Shown here: in pieces, positions 6,775 through 13,902 of the stretch
Layout of the letters: each line of letters starts with the position of its first letter
How positions within the stretch are numbered: the stretch's first letter is position 1
Origin: Caldisericia bacterium
GTDB lineage: Bacteria; Caldisericota; Caldisericia; B22-G15
Direction: 5' to 3'
Length of the DNA: 22,045 nucleotides
Assembly: GCA_021158845.1 (NCBI GenBank)
Contig: JAGGSY010000019.1
Location: 1-22,045, forward strand
Translations under genes and position numbers: made by a program
The notes under the pieces: model-generated
Seen by the model: the letters and a program-made list of their open reading frames with translations, nothing else
What the model was told of the DNA's origin: nothing
The model's database searches: none

Positions 6775-7783
6775 AGATACAAAGATATTTAAGAGTTTCA
6801 AGAAGAGTGCACATGGAATTTATAACAGAATCATCTCCACACCATTATTTCAAAAAATGGAAGTGGAGCCTGTAACAGAGAATGATTTCCTTCCACACAA
6901 TAAATATGCAATTGAGTGGTGGTATTTCACAGGTTTTTTAAACGAAAGATTCGGTTTTGAGGTAACATTTTTTAAAGTAAATGTTCCACCTAAAAATTCT
7001 ATATTCGAACCATTGGTTAATACATGCGTAAGCCACTTTGCCATTGTGGATGTACAGGAGGAAAAATTCTCCTACTCTGAGAGAGTAAGACAATCAATAT
7101 TGATGTGGAAGGAAAATGAACTCTTATTAAGAAATGGTGCATGGATACTGGAAAGTGACGGAAATATATATCATATATATGTGATTTCAAAAGAAGTCTC
7201 TTTGGATCTATATATGAAACCAACTTCAAAGATGATACTTCATGGAGACAATGGACTGATAAAATTAGGAAATGCCGGGGATTCCTATTACTATACCTAC
7301 CCCTCCATGGAAACGGAAGGTTATATAAAAAGAGGAGGTAAACTCTTTAAGGTAAATGGAGAAACCTGGCACGATCACCAATGGGGAAATTTTAAAGTAG
7401 AAGCTGTATGGGATTGGTTTAGTATAAGACTCAAGAATAAAACATATCTTATGGCGTTTAATCTATGGGATGCAAAGAGAAAAAAATTGGTGATTCAGTA
7501 TGCAAGCCTTACAAAGGGAGATTTTATTAAAAAATTTGATAAGTTTGATTTCAAAGTGCTTGATAAGGACTTCCTGTCTGGTAAAAAGCGGTATCCAGAG
7601 ATATGGGAACTCAGCATCGGGAAGGAAGATATTAATTTTATTATTGAGGCAATGGTAAAAAATCAGGAGTTTAACTCCATAATAACTCCAGATTACTATG
7701 AGGGAATATGTAAGGTAAAGGGGAAAATAAAAGAAGAAGAGATAGATGGAATTGCATATGTGGAATTAACTGGATATTACTAA
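6764..7783 (+). CDS. CrtC/AttH-like double-lipocalin-domain protein
   Basis: The 339-residue product carries the hallmarks of the CrtC (hydroxyneurosporene hydratase) / AttH superfamily: EWWYFTG at 51-57 near the start of the first lipocalin-like barrel and WHDHQWG at 202-208 opening the second. Known members hydrate carotenoid or terpenoid double bonds, or have unknown roles. No carotenoid gene is in the window, so carotenoid hydratase is not a safe call. The family often has a signal peptide; none is seen here, the N terminus being charged. The start is TTG with GGAGG at 8 bases, overlapping the MBL gene by 11. Its TAA overlaps the opposing HD gene stop, so no terminator fits between them. 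Confidence 0.78.
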   Translation: MSFKDTKIFKSFKKSAHGIYNRIISTPLFQKMEVEPVTENDFLPHNKYAIEWWYFTGFLNERFGFEVTFFKVNVPPKNSIFEPLVNTCVSHFAIVDVQEEKFSYSERVRQSILMWKENELLLRNGAWILESDGNIYHIYVISKEVSLDLYMKPTSKMILHGDNGLIKLGNAGDSYYYTYPSMETEGYIKRGGKLFKVNGETWHDHQWGNFKVEAVWDWFSIRLKNKTYLMAFNLWDAKRKKLVIQYASLTKGDFIKKFDKFDFKVLDKDFLSGKKRYPEIWELSIGKEDINFIIEAMVKNQEFNSIITPDYYEGICKVKGKIKEEEIDGIAYVELTGYY

Positions 7784-8451
7784 AGAAGTTTATTTTTGTT
7801 TATCTCAAGATGAAACTCACAACCTAAAACCTTTGCAGCTTGTCTGCAAAGCATCATCCTTGAGAGAAATATCTCAAAATATTCCATTGGTTTTGAGATT
7901 TCAGTATCTATCGTCAATTCAAGTGTTATCTCTTTGTTCTTCTCATCAACTCTCAAGAATGATTTTTCAACGGCATAATTTACTCTATCATGAATATCAA
8001 AATTTTCTGGTTTTGCCCTCACCCTTGATCTATGAGCATCTGATTTATCCGCAAGAACAACTGCAGCAGTTATAGGTGTTGCAACAAATCCTGTTTTTTC
8101 ATCGTGGTTTGCTATAGCTTCCATAACTTCCCCTATATCCTCTGGGGGAAATCCAAGGTCCTTTAAGATATCCATTGCTATTAAAGCACCACTTACTGTA
8201 TGGGTGTCTCTTCCCAAAAAGTTCCCTATATCATGAAGATATGCCGCAATCTTTGCAAGTTCTATTTCCCTCTCTGAGTACCCCAATCTCTCAAGAATAT
8301 TCTCCGCAATCTCTGAAACAAGAGATGTGTGTCTGAATCCGTGTTCAGTGTATCCCAAAGCTTCAAGATACCTATCTGCCATAGCTATAAAAGTTTTTAC
8401 TTTGGGATGGTTTTTCACCGCCTCGAATCTCTTATATTTCATCTCTTTCAT
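7780..8451 (-). CDS. HD-domain phosphohydrolase
   Basis: This 223-residue soluble protein has the HD metal-binding set: H41 in GFRHTSLV, H73-D74 in YLHDIGN, H84 in DTHTVSG, H116 in IANHDEKTG and D135 or D138 in LADKSDAHRS. This points to a phosphohydrolase acting on nucleotides or a signalling nucleotide; the substrate is unknown. The extra His residues after the HD pair resemble enlarged HD domains related to HD-GYP. The C-terminal 60 residues are an unassigned alpha/beta part. GAGGAG in the end of ylxP supports the start, so it is the last gene of the nusA-infB operon, an unusual place for an HD gene. It converges on the lipocalin-like gene with overlapping stop codons (7780-7783). Confidence 0.82.
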   Translation of the reverse strand: MKEMKYKRFEAVKNHPKVKTFIAMADRYLEALGYTEHGFRHTSLVSEIAENILERLGYSEREIELAKIAAYLHDIGNFLGRDTHTVSGALIAMDILKDLGFPPEDIGEVMEAIANHDEKTGFVATPITAAVVLADKSDAHRSRVRAKPENFDIHDRVNYAVEKSFLRVDEKNKEITLELTIDTEISKPMEYFEIFLSRMMLCRQAAKVLGCEFHLEINKNKLL

Positions 8452-8452
8452 A

Positions 8453-8749
8453 TTAAAACTCCTCTATTGGCACACTTTCCCTTTGATATGAGAGAAGCAC
8501 AGCATTGGGCAGATTGGAAAGATAGTCCTCTATCTTTGAAAGTGTAGAATCCAACTCTCTCTTGCTTGAATTTAAAGTAACAAAGTAAAATCTTGCCCTT
8601 TCAACCATCTCCTCTTTTCTCTCTTCAGCAATGGCTATATTGTACCTCTTTTTTAACCTTGTAATTACAGATAAAACAACCTTCCTCTTATCTTTTAATG
8701 TCTTAGACCCAGGAATACCAAGTTCAAACTCCACAACAGTGAAAAACAT
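8453..8749 (-). CDS. ylxP: DUF503 / YlxP family protein
   Basis: The 98-residue protein begins with the DUF503 pattern: a hydrophobic strand, then the phrase SKTLKDKRKVVLSVITRLKKRYN, of which the LKDKR core is the strongest family marker. It has no enzyme motif. In Bacillus the homologue ylxP lies directly after infB, as here; some family members have been linked to 30S maturation, but the role is not settled. Its ATG is one base after the infB stop (TGA-G-ATG), so translation is coupled. A C-terminal ESVPIEEF completes the domain, so it appears full length. Confidence 0.88.
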   Translation of the reverse strand: MFFTVVEFELGIPGSKTLKDKRKVVLSVITRLKKRYNIAIAEERKEEMVERARFYFVTLNSSKRELDSTLSKIEDYLSNLPNAVLLSYQRESVPIEEF

Positions 8750-8750
8750 C

Positions 8751-10634
8751 TCAGGAGCCTTTTTCTTTTATCTCATAAACTTCCACTATATCACCTTCTG
8801 ATATATCCTTAACCCCTTCCACTCTAAGTCCACATTCATATCCCTCACTCACCTCTTTAACATCCTCTTTAAATCTTTTAAGAGATGAAATTTTTCCCTC
8901 TCCAATAACCTCTCCATTTCTTATAATTCTGGCACTCATATCTCTCACAATTTTCCCCTCTCTCACTATACAGCCAGCAACAAGTCCAAGCCCCTTTATC
9001 TTGAATATTCTCTTTACTTCTGCCTTACCTACAGTTACTTCCACAAGCTCTGGCTTTATCATTCCCTTTATAAACTTTATGAGCCATTCCTGTAAATCAT
9101 ATATGAGGTCAAAGAGGAATATCTTTACCCTTCCCCTCTCTGGCATCTTTTTTACCACAGGTCCTTCTTTAGTGCTAAATCCAAGTATTATAGCACCTGA
9201 GGCAACAGCAAGAAGGACATCAGATTCATTGATTCTTCCAACACCGGTATGTATTATCTCTATCTTTATATCCTTCGAATCTATAGACTCAATGACAGAT
9301 TTTACTGCCTCAAGAGACCCAAAGGTATCCGCCTTCAATATAATCTTAAGTTTCTTCTCCTCCTCAAGTTTTTCAAAAAGCTCCTCAATGGATATCGGTC
9401 TCTTTCGCTCCCTTTTAACTCTCTTTTTCTCTTCTTCAATCTTCTCTATCTTCTCTTTTATAACCTTTTCTGAATCATATTGAATTATGAGATCACCTGG
9501 TACTGGAGTATTCTTAAGCCCCATTATTTCAACAGCACTCACAGACTCCACCAATTTTGCCTGTCTCACAGAGGGAGTTGTTATCATTCTTACTTTTCCA
9601 TATGTATCGCCTGCCATGACCCAATCTCCTACTTTAAGCTCACCTGCTTGAAGAATAAAGCTTGCTGTTGGCCCAATTCTTGGATCAAGTCTTGCCTCAA
9701 TTATTGTTCCGCCTGCTCTTTTTTCGTTAGATTTAGAAAGTTCCTCCAACTCTGCTACAAGGAGTATGTGTTCTAAAAGGTCTTCCAGTCCAATTCCATT
9801 TTTGGCAGATGTATTTACATATAGAGTCTCTCCTCCCCACTCCTCAGGTAATAAATCATAATTGGAGAGTTGCTTCTTAACCCTTTCAGGGTCAGCCCCT
9901 TCTTTATCAATTTTGTTTACTGCAACAATTATTGGCACCCTCGCTTCCTTCGCATGATTTATCGCCTCCACAGTCTGCTCCTTTACTCCTTCATCTGCCG
10001 CCACTACAAGAACAACTATATCTGTAACAATGGCTCCCCTTATTCTCATCTCAGTGAATGCTTCATGCCCCGGTGTATCAATAAAAATAATTTTCTTCCC
10101 ATTATGAACAACCTCAGAAGCTCCTATCTTCTGGGTAATTCCTCCTTTTTCTCTCACTGCAATGTTTGTTTTCCTTATGGCATCAAGAAGGGTGGTTTTA
10201 CCATGATCAATGTGTCCCATAACTGTAACTACAGGTGGTCTTGGTTTAAACTCCTCAGGAAGGGGTGGGAGTATTTCGGTAAGTGGCTTACCAAAGGAAT
10301 TTGCTATTCTTGCAGCAATAGGAAATGGTATTTCATCATTTTCGTCTGTTCTAACAAGCCCCCATTTTAAAACATATGAGATAAGCCTTTTTAAAGGAAT
10401 ATTCAAATGAGCAATAAGTTCCCTTAACTTTATCTTCCCTTTTCTCTCTTTCTCTCTTCTTTCCCTCTCCTCCTTATCCTTAAGAACCAATTCCTTTACA
10501 ACATTTGCAGTCTCCTCATCTATAGTTGAAAGATTTCCTTTTACTTTTACTCCAAGCTCGTCAAGATATTTTATAAGCTCTGTGGTTGATATACCTATCT
10601 CTTTGGCTACACTAAATACTCTTAGTTTTTTCAT
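8751..10634 (-). CDS. infB: Translation initiation factor IF-2
   Basis: This GTPase delivers initiator fMet-tRNA to the 30S subunit and promotes subunit joining. The 627 residues contain a first IF2-N domain (about 1-50), a second (about 67-120), then the G domain: GHIDHGKT (140-147), GGITQKIGA (164-172), DTPGH (186-190), NKID (240-243) and TSAKNG. Domains II, III and IV follow, with a Lys/Glu-rich linker near residue 400. It is shorter than B. subtilis (716) and E. coli (890) IF-2, missing mainly the N-terminal linker. The usual His in the switch stretch GGITQH is Lys here. An AGAGGTG site supports the ATG, which lies inside ylxR (23-base overlap). Confidence 0.97.
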   Translation of the reverse strand: MKKLRVFSVAKEIGISTTELIKYLDELGVKVKGNLSTIDEETANVVKELVLKDKEERERREKERKGKIKLRELIAHLNIPLKRLISYVLKWGLVRTDENDEIPFPIAARIANSFGKPLTEILPPLPEEFKPRPPVVTVMGHIDHGKTTLLDAIRKTNIAVREKGGITQKIGASEVVHNGKKIIFIDTPGHEAFTEMRIRGAIVTDIVVLVVAADEGVKEQTVEAINHAKEARVPIIVAVNKIDKEGADPERVKKQLSNYDLLPEEWGGETLYVNTSAKNGIGLEDLLEHILLVAELEELSKSNEKRAGGTIIEARLDPRIGPTASFILQAGELKVGDWVMAGDTYGKVRMITTPSVRQAKLVESVSAVEIMGLKNTPVPGDLIIQYDSEKVIKEKIEKIEEEKKRVKRERKRPISIEELFEKLEEEKKLKIILKADTFGSLEAVKSVIESIDSKDIKIEIIHTGVGRINESDVLLAVASGAIILGFSTKEGPVVKKMPERGRVKIFLFDLIYDLQEWLIKFIKGMIKPELVEVTVGKAEVKRIFKIKGLGLVAGCIVREGKIVRDMSARIIRNGEVIGEGKISSLKRFKEDVKEVSEGYECGLRVEGVKDISEGDIVEVYEIKEKGS

Positions 10635-10911
10635 TCTTCACCTCTTTTATATAAATTAACATTTGTTTTTTCAGCCTATCTTTAACCTCTCTATCAATAG
10701 AATCTACCCTCAAGGATTTCTCCAGTTTTCTTTTCCTAAAAGCCTTCTCTATACACTCTCTCCTTTTACACATATAGGCACTTCTCCCAAACTCTCTGAA
10801 ATCTGGATCAAACACTATCTCACCATCTTTTTTTCTAACTATTCTAAGAAACTCTTGTCTATCATCAACTCTTCTACAAACAACACATCTTCTTAAGATT
10901 CTTCGAGGCAT
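10612..10911 (-). CDS. ylxR: YlxR family RNA-binding protein
   Basis: The 99-residue basic protein has the YlxR pattern: RRCVVCRRVDDRQEFLRIVR at residues 7-26, then GRSAYMCKRRECIEKA. Family structures show a positively charged nucleic-acid-binding fold; in cyanobacteria and firmicutes it affects transcription or ribosome-linked functions, and in E. coli-type genomes it is absent. Two Cys pairs (C9/C12 and C48/C53) are present. It overlaps nusA by 19 bases and infB by 23, so all three are translationally coupled. The ylxQ (L7Ae-like) gene that often follows is missing. No strong ribosome binding site is visible, fitting coupled translation from nusA. Confidence 0.9.
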   Translation of the reverse strand: MPRRILRRCVVCRRVDDRQEFLRIVRKKDGEIVFDPDFREFGRSAYMCKRRECIEKAFRKRKLEKSLRVDSIDREVKDRLKKQMLIYIKEVKNEKTKSI

Positions 10912-11915
10912 CTAAGTTCCAATATATAACCTGTAAGTTTGGAGGCAAGCTTCACATTTATACCCTCTTTACCAATGGCAAGGGGAACCTGATCTGAGGA
11001 AACATAAACAATTGCTCTCTTATCTTTTATCTGGACTTTCTCCACCTTTGCAGGGGAAAGAGCATACTTTATATACTCTTCTGGAACATCAGACCATCTT
11101 ACTATATCTATCTTCTCACCTGAAAGCCCCTTTGATATGTTTGTTATTCTAACACCCTTGGTTCCTATACATGCACCAACTGGATCAACATCTGGCCTAT
11201 AGGAATGAACTGCAACCTTCGCCCTTTCACCAGGTTCCCTCACAATCCCTTTGATTTCCACTATCCCATCCATTATCTCTGGTATCTCTTTCTCAAGGAG
11301 AAGTTTCAGTAGTTCCTTAGATGTACGGGATAGAATTATATCCGGTCCTTTTGGGGTTTTTATAACATCTTCTACATAAACCTTTAATTCCTTGCCCTTT
11401 GTATACTTCTCCTTAGGAATTGCAAAATTTGGAGGTATCCTTCCCTCCACATCATCTATCTTTACAAATATTGTTCTTCCTATTATTCTGGATACTTTAC
11501 CTGAAACTACAGTGCCTTTCTTATCTTTATACTGTTCGTACAAAACTTCTCTCTCAAGATGAACAATCTTTTGAATTAAAACCTGCTTTGCTACCTGCAT
11601 AGCCACAAATCCCAACTTCTCCGGAAGAATCTCCATATCTATTATCTCATCCACCTTAGCGTCCTTCTTGATCTTCTGCGCATCCTTTAAAGATATCTCT
11701 CCCTTCTTCTCGGCCTTTTCAACAACATGCATCTTTGTGAAAATCTTTATCTCTCCTGTTTCAGGATTTATATAAACATGTATATTACCACTACCAGGAA
11801 ATTTCTTCCTGTAAGCAATACTTATAGCGTCCTCAAGAACCTTAAGGACCTTTTCCTTTGGTATTCCCTTTGTTTTTTCCAGTTCCTCTATTGCTTTAAT
11901 AAGTTCAGACGGCAC
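10893..11915 (-). CDS. nusA: Transcription elongation/termination factor NusA
   Basis: NusA binds RNA polymerase and nascent RNA and modulates pausing, termination and antitermination. The 340 residues show the N-terminal RNAP-binding domain (1-125), an S1 domain (about 130-200) and tandem KH domains, with the signature HSYRPDVDPVGACIG (237-251) and a second KH at IGKEGINVKLASKLTG (314-329). It lacks the acidic C-terminal repeats of E. coli NusA, as in firmicutes and thermophiles. The start is GTG at 11915 with AAGGAGG 4 bases upstream. It is first in the operon, with a TATAAT 27 bases before the start codon; rimP, which normally precedes nusA, is absent. Confidence 0.96.
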   Translation of the reverse strand: MPSELIKAIEELEKTKGIPKEKVLKVLEDAISIAYRKKFPGSGNIHVYINPETGEIKIFTKMHVVEKAEKKGEISLKDAQKIKKDAKVDEIIDMEILPEKLGFVAMQVAKQVLIQKIVHLEREVLYEQYKDKKGTVVSGKVSRIIGRTIFVKIDDVEGRIPPNFAIPKEKYTKGKELKVYVEDVIKTPKGPDIILSRTSKELLKLLLEKEIPEIMDGIVEIKGIVREPGERAKVAVHSYRPDVDPVGACIGTKGVRITNISKGLSGEKIDIVRWSDVPEEYIKYALSPAKVEKVQIKDKRAIVYVSSDQVPLAIGKEGINVKLASKLTGYILELRCLEES

Positions 11916-11942
11916 CTTTCCTCCTTTTAATTCTCTTGAACA

Positions 11943-11970
11943 ATTATAACACAGGTTATTTCACCACCAA
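11943..11970 (-). promoter_or_regulatory. Promoter of the nusA-ylxR-infB-ylxP operon (extended -10)
   Basis: On the minus strand TTGGTG (11970-11965), a 16-base spacer and a perfect TATAAT (11948-11943) preceded by TGT (extended -10) lie upstream of nusA. Transcription would start near 11936, leaving a leader of about 20 bases containing the AAGGAGG. This leader is too short for the structured leaders sometimes found before nusA. Confidence 0.6.
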
Positions 11971-12004
11971 AATAGTTTTAATAAAGAGTGGCTTAATCTC
12001 TCTA

Positions 12005-12772
12005 CTATAATCTCAAGAATACCTTTTCAGCAGAATTTTTAATAATTGCTTTGGTTCCCCCGCCCTCACCTACAACTTTAATCATCATCTTGGGATCCAC
12101 AATCCTTACTCCAGCAACAAGTGTAAATCCTCTCTTTTTGAAAACCTCTCCAATCATTGGTGTCGAAGGACCTGAAATAATCCTCTCCCTTGCCCTTGTA
12201 GGAAGTGAGACTATATCATCAATGGAGAAATTCTCTAAGGTAACACCTGTTAATATAAGTATGTCTGTCTCTAAAAGAACCTTCTTCAAATCCTCCTCCA
12301 ACCTTAAGAATTTCCTGAACTCTTCCTTAACCTCTCCCTTTTCAAAAAGGTTTATATTAACAGGTCTTGTTGAAAGCTCCTTTATAAAAGGACCTATTGC
12401 TCCAATTAAAGTTATTGTATCCCCATCTCTTATTGAGATTGCATCTAAAGCATCTCCTGTTCTTACATCTCCCTTTAGGGTAGAAATTACAAGTGCATTA
12501 AGTATTGAGAAGCCGAAACTTCTCTCAAAGGGATTTTCAGAAAAGATGAATCTCTTTAATTCCTTCTTAATATTAATCTTGGTTAGAAAACCTGCCCTAT
12601 CCACTGGATGAATGTGGAGTTTCTCTCTCACTATCCATGCAATACCTGCATACCCATTTGACAATGTTACTCCAGAATACACAGCACCGATACGAGCATC
12701 AACCACATTTATATTTTCAAGAGGAATTTCCTTATATACAAAATCTAATATCTCTTCAACAATTCTACCCAT
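12005..12772 (-). CDS. DUF364 / DUF4213 putative heavy-metal chelation protein
   Basis: The 255-residue protein has an N-terminal DUF4213-like part (about 1-95, with VDARIGAVYSGVTLSNGYAG) and a C-terminal DUF364 part with the family phrase SGPSTPMIGEVFKKRG, then VAGVRIVDPKMMIKVVGEGGG near the end. The family has a Rossmann-like fold and has been suggested, from structural comparison, to bind metal or a small molecule; no activity is proven. It overlaps the upstream oxidoreductase gene by 28 bases and has no clear ribosome binding site, so translation is probably coupled to it. Gene and family are well supported; function is unknown. Confidence 0.83.
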   Translation of the reverse strand: MGRIVEEILDFVYKEIPLENINVVDARIGAVYSGVTLSNGYAGIAWIVREKLHIHPVDRAGFLTKINIKKELKRFIFSENPFERSFGFSILNALVISTLKGDVRTGDALDAISIRDGDTITLIGAIGPFIKELSTRPVNINLFEKGEVKEEFRKFLRLEEDLKKVLLETDILILTGVTLENFSIDDIVSLPTRARERIISGPSTPMIGEVFKKRGFTLVAGVRIVDPKMMIKVVGEGGGTKAIIKNSAEKVFLRL

Positions 12773-13776
12773 TTTATGAATCTCGGAACCTTTGTGTCCT
12801 TCATAGTTATAAGTCCCGGTTTTTCATCTAAAACAATTGGTATCATGTTAACTGCTATGGAAATAGTTCCAACTCCACCCTTTATCTCTGGTTTATTCAC
12901 GAAATTTATTGGTGGTTCTCCATCTATTTTTATGTAATCCCCCGTTTCAATCCCCTCAAGGTGTGGAAGAATCTGCTGAGGGTGATCAAGTATTATCTTC
13001 TCTTCCCCATCTACAATCCCAACTCCCCTATGATGACACCCAGCCACCATGCCAGGTTTCACAACTACATACTTAGTTCTTCTCTCTACTTTAGAAATTA
13101 TTGGCTTCCTCTCCTCTATTATCCTTTCTATCTTCCATCCTATTGCTTCACCTATCATATGGATTGATTGAGGAAAACCAAAATGACCCACAATTTCGCC
13201 AGATTTAAGCCCTTTTTCAAACTCCTCTGGTGTTGTTCCAACTCCTTGAGTCCTCATGACACTTGGTCCATATGGAGATAGATCATTCACCCTTTTTGCA
13301 TAAATTCTATCAATTCTACTCATTACACCTGTAAGGGTTATTATAAGGGTATCAAGGACAAAACCAGGATTTATGCCTGTACCTAAAATTGTAACATTGT
13401 TCTCTAATGCAATCCTGTTTAACTCTTTTGAAAGCTCTGGTTCAACTATCCACGGATAAGCCATCTCCTCTGCTATTGTTATCACATTCACCCCTTCTTC
13501 AACTATCTTTTTTATCTCAGGATACGCATCTTTTACCCTTGAACAGGTGGCATGAAGAAAAACATCTACTCCTCTATCTATAACCTCCTTTGTATCATTC
13601 TTAATCTCTATTCCAATTTTACCCCTTCCAATAATCTCTCCTACATCCTTCCCTTCCCTCTCCTTTCTCCTTGCCACTACACCAACAAGTTCAAGTTCCT
13701 CCTTCCCCAGAATCAATGAGATCATACCCTTTCCCATTGATCCGGTTCCAAAAACTGCAACCCTTATTTTCTTCAT
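12745..13776 (-). CDS. 2,4-diaminopentanoate dehydrogenase-like NAD(P)-dependent amine dehydrogenase
   Basis: The 343-residue protein starts with a Rossmann dinucleotide motif, VFGTGSMGKGM (residues 8-18), and carries the dihydrodipicolinate reductase-like fold. The phrases GTGINPGFVLD and NDLSPYGPSVMRTQG are typical of the Ord (2,4-diaminopentanoate dehydrogenase) group. Ord deaminates 2,4-diaminopentanoate in clostridial ornithine fermentation. The partner genes ortA, ortB, oraS and oraE are not here, so the substrate may differ. Residues 1-140 bind cofactor and 145-343 are the substrate and dimer part. The ATG has AAGGAG at good spacing. It overlaps the DUF364 gene by 28 bases and diverges from the BMP importer operon. 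Confidence 0.82.
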   Translation of the reverse strand: MKKIRVAVFGTGSMGKGMISLILGKEELELVGVVARRKEREGKDVGEIIGRGKIGIEIKNDTKEVIDRGVDVFLHATCSRVKDAYPEIKKIVEEGVNVITIAEEMAYPWIVEPELSKELNRIALENNVTILGTGINPGFVLDTLIITLTGVMSRIDRIYAKRVNDLSPYGPSVMRTQGVGTTPEEFEKGLKSGEIVGHFGFPQSIHMIGEAIGWKIERIIEERKPIISKVERRTKYVVVKPGMVAGCHHRGVGIVDGEEKIILDHPQQILPHLEGIETGDYIKIDGEPPINFVNKPEIKGGVGTISIAVNMIPIVLDEKPGLITMKDTKVPRFIKWVELLKRY

Positions 13777-13805
13777 CTTTCACTCCTTAAAATGCTTTTG
13801 AATTA

Positions 13806-13811
13806 ATTATA
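13806..13811 (-). promoter_or_regulatory. -10 box upstream of the diaminopentanoate dehydrogenase-like gene
   Basis: A perfect TATAAT on the minus strand lies 29 bases before the start codon at 13776. No convincing -35 is seen at 16-18 bases; the spacer region is instead filled by an inverted repeat at 13813-13827. A weak -35 plus an adjacent repeat fits regulation by a DNA-binding protein. Confidence 0.5.
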
Positions 13812-13812
13812 C

Positions 13813-13827
13813 AGCATTTCACATGCT
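13813..13827. repeat. Inverted repeat, candidate operator in the divergent promoter region
   Basis: AGCAT-TTCAC-ATGCT is a perfect 5-bp inverted repeat with a 5-base centre. It lies directly upstream of the minus-strand TATAAT and 14 bases upstream of the plus-strand TTGACA, so one bound protein could affect both directions. The arms are short and could arise by chance. Confidence 0.35.
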
Positions 13828-13840
13828 AAAAAGATAAACC

Positions 13841-13869
13841 TTGACAAATTTTATTACATAGTCTAAAGT
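13841..13869 (+). promoter_or_regulatory. Promoter of the BMP importer operon
   Basis: A perfect TTGACA (13841-13846) is followed by a 17-base spacer and TAAAGT (13864-13869), which matches TATAAT at 4 of 6. Transcription would start near 13876, and a GAGGAGG lies 8-10 bases before the lipoprotein ATG at 13903. Confidence 0.6.
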
Positions 13870-13902
13870 TAAAATAGAAAAACCCTTGAGGAGGTGTAGA
13901 AA

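Noticed and set aside
6764..7783. Calling the lipocalin-like gene a carotenoid 1,2-hydratase
   Set aside because: The fold motifs match the wider CrtC/AttH group, but no carotenoid genes are nearby and no signal peptide is present, so the specific reaction is unsupported.
9001..10370. Long plus-strand frames (160, 98 and 166 codons) opposite infB
   Set aside because: infB is unmistakable on the minus strand; these frames have Phe/Ser/Cys-rich low-information translations and no start signals.
12051..12611. A 186-codon plus-strand frame rich in Ser, Pro and Thr opposite the DUF364 gene
   Set aside because: It is the antisense shadow of a well-supported gene, has no ribosome binding site, and its composition is that of a reverse-complement reading.
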